A DNA stretch of 64,000 nucleotides from Methylovorus menthalis. GTDB taxonomy: Bacteria > Pseudomonadota > Gammaproteobacteria > Burkholderiales > Methylophilaceae. The DNA lies in NCBI RefSeq assembly GCF_020523625.1, contig NZ_JAJAQH010000003.1, forward strand, positions 124,001 to 188,000, in the 5' to 3' direction. Under the pieces are notes generated by a model. That model saw only the letters and a program-made list of their open reading frames with translations. It was not told the origin of the DNA and searched no databases. Below, in pieces: positions 58,064-64,000 of this stretch. A program made the translations under genes and the position numbers. Position 1 is the stretch's first letter. Each line of letters opens with the position of its first letter.

Positions 58064-59398
58064 ATGATCAGATCCCTGCTTGCCCGACTGCCGCGCACGG
58101 CCACAGCGCCTTTTTGTCCGTCCGAAGTACGTGGCACGGTTCAACTGGCCCCTGGGCTGCCATTCTGGAAAAAGCTGCTGAAATTTGCCGGGCCCGGTCT
58201 TCTGATTGCAGTGGGATATATGGATCCGGGCAATTGGGCAACCGATATCGAAGCCGGTTCCAAATATGGGTACGCGCTGCTCTTTGTGATTTTGAGCTCC
58301 AGCCTGATTGCCATTTTTCTGCAGGGCTTGTGCATACGCTTGGGTATTGCCAGTCGCCGTGACTTGGCACGTCTGTGCCGGGATCACTATAGCCGCCCCG
58401 TCAATCTCACTTTGTGGGGCATGGCGGAGCTGGCCATTATTGCCTGCGATCTCGCGGAGGTGCTAGGCGCGGCCCTGGCGCTGCACCTGCTGTTTGGCTG
58501 CTCAATTCTGACGGGTGTGGTGTTGACGGCCTTTGATACCCTGATCGTGCTCGGGCTCAAGGGCAAGGGATTTCGCCAGGTGGAGGCGATAGTGCTGGGG
58601 CTGATCATGACCATCAGCTTGTGCTTTGTGGTGCAGCTCTGGCTGGTGGGGCCGGATTTTGCCGCCGCCGCTGCGGGCCTTGTGCCATCGGGCACTGCCT
58701 TGCAGGATGCTGAAGCGCTTTACCTCGCCATCGGCATTCTGGGGGCGACGGTGATGCCACATAACCTCTACCTGCATACCTCCATCGTGCAGACGCGCGT
58801 GGTGAGCGATCGCCCGGCTGACAAGCGCGAGGCTATCCAGCTTTCCACCATCGATACCGGGGTGTCGCTCAGCCTGGCCTTTTTCGTCAATGCGGCGATT
58901 CTGGTACTGGCGGCGGCGGCTTTTCACGCCAATGGCCACAGCGATGTGGCGGATATCCAGGATGCGCACCAGTTGCTGAGCCCGGTGGTAGGCACGGCGG
59001 CCGCTGGCGTCTTGTTTGGCCTAGCCTTGCTGGCCGCCGGGCAAAGCTCCACGCTGACGGGCACGATTGCTGGTCAGGTAATCATGGAAGGATTTCTTGA
59101 CCTCAAGATTCCCTGCTGGCAACGCCGCCTGATTACCCGGGGTCTGGCGCTCATTCCCGCCTTCATTGGGGTTTCGTTGTGGGGTGAAGGGGCGGTGGGC
59201 AAGTTGCTGGTGCTAAGTCAGGTGGTGCTGAGCTTTCAGTTGCCGTTCGCCATTTATCCATTGATGCGGCTTGCCAGCAACCGCAAGGTGATGGGGGAGT
59301 TTGCGATTGGTTGGATGAGTCAGGCGCTGGCGTGGTTTCTATTCCTGATGATTTCCGCGCTCAATGCCTGGCTGGTGTTCCGGTTTTTTGTGGCTTAA
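58064..59398 (+). CDS. mntH: Nramp-family divalent metal transporter (MntH)
   Basis: Proton-coupled Mn2+/Fe2+ importer of 444 residues with about 11 membrane helices. The helix 1 metal motif D-P-G-N is in YMDPGNWATDIEAGSKYGY; the helix 6 motif M-P-H-N is in VMPHNLYLHTSIVQTRVV. The linker GQSSTLTGTIAGQVIMEGFL is also typical. No Fur or MntR site was recognised upstream. It ends in a four-base convergent overlap with rsmE. Confidence 0.95.
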   Translation: MIRSLLARLPRTATAPFCPSEVRGTVQLAPGLPFWKKLLKFAGPGLLIAVGYMDPGNWATDIEAGSKYGYALLFVILSSSLIAIFLQGLCIRLGIASRRDLARLCRDHYSRPVNLTLWGMAELAIIACDLAEVLGAALALHLLFGCSILTGVVLTAFDTLIVLGLKGKGFRQVEAIVLGLIMTISLCFVVQLWLVGPDFAAAAAGLVPSGTALQDAEALYLAIGILGATVMPHNLYLHTSIVQTRVVSDRPADKREAIQLSTIDTGVSLSLAFFVNAAILVLAAAAFHANGHSDVADIQDAHQLLSPVVGTAAAGVLFGLALLAAGQSSTLTGTIAGQVIMEGFLDLKIPCWQRRLITRGLALIPAFIGVSLWGEGAVGKLLVLSQVVLSFQLPFAIYPLMRLASNRKVMGEFAIGWMSQALAWFLFLMISALNAWLVFRFFVA

Positions 59399-60126
59399 AA
59401 ATCACCCCATACTGTATTGATGGCAGCAAGCGCAGCAAGGGCCGCGGTTTCTGTGCGCAGGATGCGCGGGCCTAGCTGTACTCCGGTAAAGCCCTGCGAG
59501 GCGGCCATGGCAATCTCTTCGCTGGTCAGCCCGCCCTCGGGGCCTATCAGCAGGCAAATGGGCCCCTGCGGGATCGGGAGTTCTTGCAGGCGTCTGCCCG
59601 CCAGCGGGTCTAGCGTAATGCGCGTAGCAAACGGCGGGGCGCTTGCCAGCCATTTTGCCAGCGATGTTGCCTGCCCAACCTCGGGAAGAAAGGCGCGGCC
59701 AGACTGTTCGCAGGCGGAGATGGTAACGTTTTGCCAATGTTCGCGTCGTTTGTCTGCCCGGTCACCGTTGAGCTTCACCACGCTCCGCTGGCAACTGATG
59801 GGCTGAATGGCGTGAATGCCGAGCTCTACCGATTTCTGTATCGTGAAATCCATGCGGTCACCCGCCGAAATGCCCTGTGCCAGCGTGATCTTGAGGTCAG
59901 GCTCATTGCTCACGGCGGTAGCTTGCCCGGTTTTTACGATGACTTCGTTTTTGCGGATGACTTCGATTTCAGCGCTGTAGTCATGACCGTCGCCATTAAA
60001 CAAACGCAGGGTATCGCCCACCTGCAAGCGCAGTACCTTGACTGCATGGTTGGCAGCCGTGGTTGGGAGGACAATTGAGCTGTTGCTGGATAAAGGCACA
60101 TCAGAGAAAAAGCGGGGGCTGGACAT
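59395..60126 (-). CDS. rsmE: 16S rRNA m3U1498 methyltransferase
   Basis: SPOUT-family methyltransferase of 243 residues. N-terminal PUA-like part (SSPRFFSDVPLSSNSSIVLPTTAANHAVKVLRLQVGDTLRLFNGDG) is followed by the knotted AdoMet domain (SVELGIHAIQPISCQRSVVKLNGDRADKRREHW; ICLLIGPEGGLTSEEI; VQLGPRILRTETAALAALAAIN). These last two blocks are RsmE signatures. The 3' end overlaps mntH. Confidence 0.95.
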   Translation of the reverse strand: MSSPRFFSDVPLSSNSSIVLPTTAANHAVKVLRLQVGDTLRLFNGDGHDYSAEIEVIRKNEVIVKTGQATAVSNEPDLKITLAQGISAGDRMDFTIQKSVELGIHAIQPISCQRSVVKLNGDRADKRREHWQNVTISACEQSGRAFLPEVGQATSLAKWLASAPPFATRITLDPLAGRRLQELPIPQGPICLLIGPEGGLTSEEIAMAASQGFTGVQLGPRILRTETAALAALAAINTVWGDF

Positions 60127-60297
60127 AAGAGCCTAAGTGAATGTTAGTATTGCGGATTATTTTAAAAGAACGACTTGCTGGCGGCGAATTTTTATAACAT
60201 GGCAATGGGGTTTTATGCGCAGGTGTCGGGAGACGCATATGTCGGGTCAGCATGCCAAAGCCAGCGGGTTAACGCAAGATAGGAGTAGTCGATACAA

Positions 60298-60849
60298 ATG
60301 GCAAGCGTAAATCCCCCGGTATGTGACTTTGGCTGGAAGGCTCCTGACTTCAGTCTGCCCGATGTGAATGGCCGAATCTGGACCCTGGCAGATATCCGCG
60401 GTGAGCGTGGCACACTTGTCATGTTTATCTGTAATCATTGCCCATATGTGCAATCCATACGTCAGCGGCTGGTGAATGATGTGCGTGAATTGCAGGCGCA
60501 AGGTATCAATACGATTGCCATCCAGTCCAATGATATCCTCGCTTATCCGGAAGATGGCCTGGATCGCATGCGGGAAGTGGCCGCTGAGTATGGTTTTTGC
60601 TTTCCATACGTCATTGATGAGAGTCAGGATGTTGCCCGCGCTTATGGGGCGGTGTGTACGCCTGATTTTTTCGGCTTTAATGCCGGGCTCGAGCTGCAGT
60701 ATCGGGGACGTTTTGATGCATCACGCAAGGAGCTTGCACCAGAGAGTAGCAGGGATTTATACCGCGCCATGGCGCAAATTGCGGCCACAGATCAAGGGCC
60801 GCGTGAACAAATTGCCAGTATAGGCTGCTCACTCAAATGGAAAGAGTGA
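60298..60849 (+). CDS. AhpC/TSA-type thioredoxin-fold protein
   Basis: A 183-residue thioredoxin-fold protein. It begins FGWKAPDFSLPDVNGRIWTLADIRGERGTLVMFICNHCPYVQSIRQRLV, placing a C-N-H-C pair at the active-site position, and continues INTIAIQSNDILAYPEDGLDRMREVAAEYGFCFPYVIDESQDVARAYGAVCTPDFFGFNAG with the cis-proline threonine-proline. This matches the widespread peroxiredoxin-like family with NHCPY motif; the reaction is not defined. The gene is 16 bases upstream of a GGDEF gene. Confidence 0.85.
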   Translation: MASVNPPVCDFGWKAPDFSLPDVNGRIWTLADIRGERGTLVMFICNHCPYVQSIRQRLVNDVRELQAQGINTIAIQSNDILAYPEDGLDRMREVAAEYGFCFPYVIDESQDVARAYGAVCTPDFFGFNAGLELQYRGRFDASRKELAPESSRDLYRAMAQIAATDQGPREQIASIGCSLKWKE

Positions 60850-60865
60850 GTCATTTAATAAAAGC

Positions 60866-61900
60866 TTGAGCTTGTATATTCCTTCATTAATTACTGAGTC
60901 TGCATTGTACTCGCCCACCATTCAAGGGGTGTTAGCCAAGCTGATTGCGCTTACCAGCGAACGCGATGTGAACGCGCTGGAGATTTCGCTCGCCCATGCA
61001 TTGTTTGAGCTGGTGGCACCAGGCGCTGTAGCCATCTATAAGCTCGAAGATCCACATAGCAAGAAATTCGCCCTCACCGTGATGGAGGGGGCGGATACGC
61101 CTGGCGCGCAGATTCCTCCTGATTTGCAGCATATGCTGGAACAGTGCGTTGCGACGGGGCAGCGCCAGCAATATGTGCGGCAAGATGGCGAAACCGTGAC
61201 GCTGTACCCCGTGAGCTGTGCCAAAAACAAGCCGCTGGCCGTCATTGGTGTCACCGCGCCTGAAGTGGCTGGTTTTGATCAGATCACCGGCATGTTGCTG
61301 CAGGTGTATCAGAACTTCATCGCGCTGATTAATGATAATGAGCAGGACACCCTGACCGGGCTGCTTAATCGCAAGACCTTCGAACACAAGGTGAACAAGG
61401 TGGTAACACGCGTGCAAAACCGGCATCAGCGCGAAGACGATGCGCTGGGCTTGCACTATTACATGGCGATTTTTGACATTGACCATTTCAAGCTGGTGAA
61501 TGACCGCTATGGCCATTTGCTGGGGGATGAGGTGCTATTGCTGTTCGCGCAGCAAATGACGTACAGCTTGCGTGATCACGATCTGCTGTTCCGCTTTGGC
61601 GGTGAAGAGTTTGTCGCTATCTTTGAATGTCACGATCATGACGAAATGCAGATGGTGCTGGATCGTTTCCGCGAGCGGGTGGCTGAATTCGAGTTTCCGC
61701 AGGTGGGCCGCATCACTGTGAGTGCCGGGTATACCGAGATCATGGCGTACGATGCGTCTTCGCATATCATCGATCGCGCGGATGTGGCTTTGTATTACGC
61801 CAAGCATCATGGCCGTAACCGGGTTTGCAATTATGAACGGCTGGTGGCGGAAGGTGCTCTGGAAAACAAGCGAAACGAAGGGGGAGTAGAGCTCTTCTAG
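60866..61900 (+). CDS. GAF-like/GGDEF diguanylate cyclase
   Basis: A 344-residue protein with an N-terminal region resembling a GAF fold (about 20-155) and a GGDEF domain (160-320). The active site is G-G-E-E-F at 245-249 and the inhibitory I-site R-D-H-D at 236-239 lies exactly five residues earlier. TLTGLLNRKTF and FDIDHFKLVNDRYGHLLGD are also intact, so it should make cyclic di-GMP with product inhibition. The start is a TTG at 60866 (another at 60872) with no clear ribosome site, so the N terminus is uncertain. Confidence 0.88.
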   Translation: MSLYIPSLITESALYSPTIQGVLAKLIALTSERDVNALEISLAHALFELVAPGAVAIYKLEDPHSKKFALTVMEGADTPGAQIPPDLQHMLEQCVATGQRQQYVRQDGETVTLYPVSCAKNKPLAVIGVTAPEVAGFDQITGMLLQVYQNFIALINDNEQDTLTGLLNRKTFEHKVNKVVTRVQNRHQREDDALGLHYYMAIFDIDHFKLVNDRYGHLLGDEVLLLFAQQMTYSLRDHDLLFRFGGEEFVAIFECHDHDEMQMVLDRFRERVAEFEFPQVGRITVSAGYTEIMAYDASSHIIDRADVALYYAKHHGRNRVCNYERLVAEGALENKRNEGGVELF

Positions 61901-61922
61901 TCCTTTTGATTAAACGGCGGTA

Positions 61923-62077
61923 TTGCTCAAAAGTGGGTTCTAAGGAATAATTAGGCACTGAACGCGTACCGCAGTAGCAACGTTATATAGCGTTACATTC
62001 CCTGCATCAGGGGATTTCCAAAAGAATTTGAGGTAAGGCTTCTAGTCGGCTGAGATGGCCGGGTAGATGCCTTTTTT
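61923..62077 (+). promoter_or_regulatory. tkt leader with palindrome and terminator-like stem
   Basis: A possible promoter (TTGCTC at 61923-61928, AATAAT at 61946-61951, 17-bp spacing) precedes a near-palindrome AACGTTATATAGCGTT at 61979-61994, a small CCCTG/CAGGG hairpin at 62000-62012, and a stem with arms AAGGC 62035-62039/GCCTT 62069-62073 and CGGC 62047-62050/GCCG 62058-62061 followed by six T residues, 24 bases before the ATG. Confidence 0.4.
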
Positions 62078-62100
62078 CTCTTTAACCGTGGGAGATTTTA

Positions 62101-64000
62101 ATGGCAACTCGTGTAGATTTAGCAAACGCCATCCGTGCGCTTTCGATGGACGCTGTCCAGAAAGCCAACTCGGGGCACCCAGGCGCGCCTATGGGTATGG
62201 CGGAAATTGCAGAAGTAGTGTGGAACCACAACCTGAGCCACAACCCGACCAATCCTCAATGGGCTAACCGCGATCGCTTCGTGCTGTCCAATGGTCACGG
62301 CTCCATGCTGATTTACTCCCTGCTGCACCTGACTGGTTACGATGTGTCCATCGAGGACATCAAGACATTCCGTCAATTGCATTCCAAGTGTGCAGGTCAC
62401 CCTGAATATCACTACGCTCCTGGCGTAGAAACCACCACTGGTCCTCTGGGCCAGGGTATTGCCAATGGCGTTGGTTTCGCCATGGCCGAAAAGCTGCTGG
62501 CCAGCCAGTTCAACAAGCCAGGCCACGACATCGTTGACCACTACACCTACGTGTTCCTGGGCGACGGCTGTATGATGGAAGGCGTTTCCCACGAAGCTTG
62601 TGCACTGGCCGGTACCTGGGGTCTGGGCAAGCTGATGGCATTCTGGGATGACAACGGCATCTCTATCGACGGCCACATCGAAGGCTGGTACACCGATGAC
62701 ACTGCCAAGCGTTTTGAAGCTTACGGCTGGCACGTTCAATCGGTAGATGGCCACGATGTTGCTGCAATCCAGGCCGCTGTTGATGCTGCCAAGAAGGTAA
62801 CTGACAAGCCATCCTTGATCTGCTGCAAGACCATCATCGGCAAGGGCTCTCCAAACAAGTCCGGCAGCCACGACTGCCACGGCTCCGCACTGGGTGACGC
62901 TGAAGTGGCTGCCACTCGCGCCAACATCGGCTGGAACCACGAGCCATTCGTTATCCCTGCTGACGTATACGCAGGCTGGGATGCCAAGTCCAAGGGTGCT
63001 GCTGCCGAGTCTGCATGGGACGCCAAGTTCGATGCATACGCCAAGGCTTTCCCTGCTGAAGCTGCTGAATTCAAGCGCCGCATGGCAAATGAACTGCCAG
63101 CAAACTGGAAGGAAGCGACCACCAAGATGATCGCCGACTTCAACGAAAAGGCAGAAGGCGTTGCCAGCCGCAAGGCATCACAAAACGTGATCGGCGCTCT
63201 GGCTCCAATCCTGCCAGAATTCCTCGGCGGTTCCGCTGACTTGACCGGCTCCAACCTGACCAGCACTGGCAGCTTCGTGCATGTGGATGCCAAGAAACCA
63301 GGCAACTACATCTCCTACGGTGTACGTGAATTCGGTATGGCTGCGATCATGAATGGTGTGGCACTGCACGGTGGCTTGCTGCCATTCGGCGGTACCTTCC
63401 ACATGTTCTCTGACTACATGAAGAACGGCATGCGCATGTCCGCGCTGATGAAGCAACGTGTTGTTTACGTGCTGACTCACGATTCTATCGGTCAAGGCGA
63501 AGACGGCCCAACCCACCAACCAGTTGAAAACACCTCCGGTCTGCGTTATATCCCACGCATGAACGTATGGCGTCCTGCTGATGCGACAGAAACTGCCGTG
63601 GCATGGGTGGCGGCTGTTGAGCGTACCGATGGTCCTACCAGCCTGGTGCTGAGCCGTCAGAATCTGCCTGGCATCAAGCACGATGCTGCGCAAATTGACC
63701 TGATCCGCAAGGGTGGTTATGTATTCTCCGACGTGGCTGGCAAGGCTGATGTGATCATCATCGCCAACGGTTCCGAGCTGGATCTGGCGATCAAGGCTGC
63801 TGCTGAGCTGAATGCGGCTGGTACCAAGGTGCGCGTGGTTTCCATGCCATCCACCAACGTATTCGACGCACAAGACCAGGCTTACAAGGACAGCGTGCTG
63901 ACCCCAGGCGTGAAGCGTGTTGCAGTGGAAGCTGCTCACCCTGACTTCTGGCGCAAGTATGTTGGCCTGGAAGGTGCTGTGGTCGGTATCGACACCTTCG
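62101..64000 (+). CDS. tkt: Transketolase (3' end cut by window)
   Basis: Thiamine-diphosphate enzyme of the pentose phosphate and ribulose monophosphate pathways. The frame is open to the window end after 633 codons, about 95% of the usual 660. Seen: [47 protein letters not shown], the diphosphate motif [13 protein letters not shown], and [45 protein letters not shown]. Codon use is strongly biased, as expected if it is highly expressed in C1 assimilation. Confidence 0.97.
   Translation, partial: MATRVDLANAIRALSMDAVQKANSGHPGAPMGMAEIAEVVWNHNLSHNPTNPQWANRDRFVLSNGHGSMLIYSLLHLTGYDVSIEDIKTFRQLHSKCAGHPEYHYAPGVETTTGPLGQGIANGVGFAMAEKLLASQFNKPGHDIVDHYTYVFLGDGCMMEGVSHEACALAGTWGLGKLMAFWDDNGISIDGHIEGWYTDDTAKRFEAYGWHVQSVDGHDVAAIQAAVDAAKKVTDKPSLICCKTIIGKGSPNKSGSHDCHGSALGDAEVAATRANIGWNHEPFVIPADVYAGWDAKSKGAAAESAWDAKFDAYAKAFPAEAAEFKRRMANELPANWKEATTKMIADFNEKAEGVASRKASQNVIGALAPILPEFLGGSADLTGSNLTSTGSFVHVDAKKPGNYISYGVREFGMAAIMNGVALHGGLLPFGGTFHMFSDYMKNGMRMSALMKQRVVYVLTHDSIGQGEDGPTHQPVENTSGLRYIPRMNVWRPADATETAVAWVAAVERTDGPTSLVLSRQNLPGIKHDAAQIDLIRKGGYVFSDVAGKADVIIIANGSELDLAIKAAAELNAAGTKVRVVSMPSTNVFDAQDQAYKDSVLTPGVKRVAVEAAHPDFWRKYVGLEGAVVGIDTF

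Noticed and set aside
62047-62070. TPP riboswitch before transketolase, suggested by CTGAGAT
   Set aside because: Only the short CTGAGA element is present. The rest of the conserved TPP core, including the ACCTGA and GCGNAGGGA parts, is missing, and the stem is better explained as terminator-like.

Overview
The window is a gene-dense stretch of a betaproteobacterial chromosome of roughly 55-58% GC, most plausibly from the Methylophilaceae (Methylobacillus/Methylovorus type). This is an inference from gene content and protein style: a ubiquinone-type coq7, a complete dcw cluster ending in lpxC, SlmA, a PEP-CTERM protein, formate-tetrahydrofolate ligase and a strongly codon-biased transketolase. 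No 16S gene, tRNA, insertion sequence, prophage or CRISPR array was seen.

Layout. 1-5.8 kb: end of an iron-uptake-associated membrane gene (DUF3325), a DUF4198-like periplasmic protein, and a MacA-MacB-NodT tripartite efflux system. 5.9-10.9 kb: hypothetical protein, bioA, PBP4-type dacB, FKBP lipoprotein, OsmC-like and VOC proteins. 11-17.8 kb: a lower-GC TonB siderophore receptor with a Fur-like box, coq7 with a small partner, ctpA, a SelW-like protein, a degenerate EAL protein behind a second Fur-like box, and an NlpC/P60 hydrolase. 17.9-24.7 kb: a UbiB-type kinase, then a four-gene cluster of circularly permuted ATP-grasp, alpha-E, transglutaminase and an HPPD-like VOC protein. 24.7-27.4 kb: rlhA, a small secreted proline-rich protein and rnpB.

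27.5-46.4 kb is the division and cell-wall cluster mraZ-rsmH-ftsL-ftsI-murE-murF-mraY-murD-ftsW-murG-murC-murB-ddl-ftsQ-ftsA-ftsZ-lpxC, nearly all with start/stop overlaps. It is preceded by a good sigma70 promoter with four MraZ boxes spaced exactly 10 bp apart. 46.4-51 kb: a small membrane protein, slt, an NDUFA9-like protein and cca. 51.2 kb: a PEP-CTERM protein behind a near-perfect sigma54 promoter. 51.7-57.9 kb: slmA, a HAD nucleotidase, argB, fhs, an hsp20 gene with a sigma32-like promoter, and an argA carrying an N-terminal Xre-type helix-turn-helix domain. 58-64 kb: mntH, rsmE, a thioredoxin-like protein with a GGDEF cyclase, and transketolase cut by the window end.

The most unusual items are the HTH-ArgA fusion with a palindrome over its own promoter, the HPPD-like dioxygenase attached to the ATP-grasp/alpha-E/transglutaminase cluster, the degenerate EAL protein behind a Fur-like box, and the sigma54-driven PEP-CTERM gene. 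All assignments come from reading the sequence; no database search was run.
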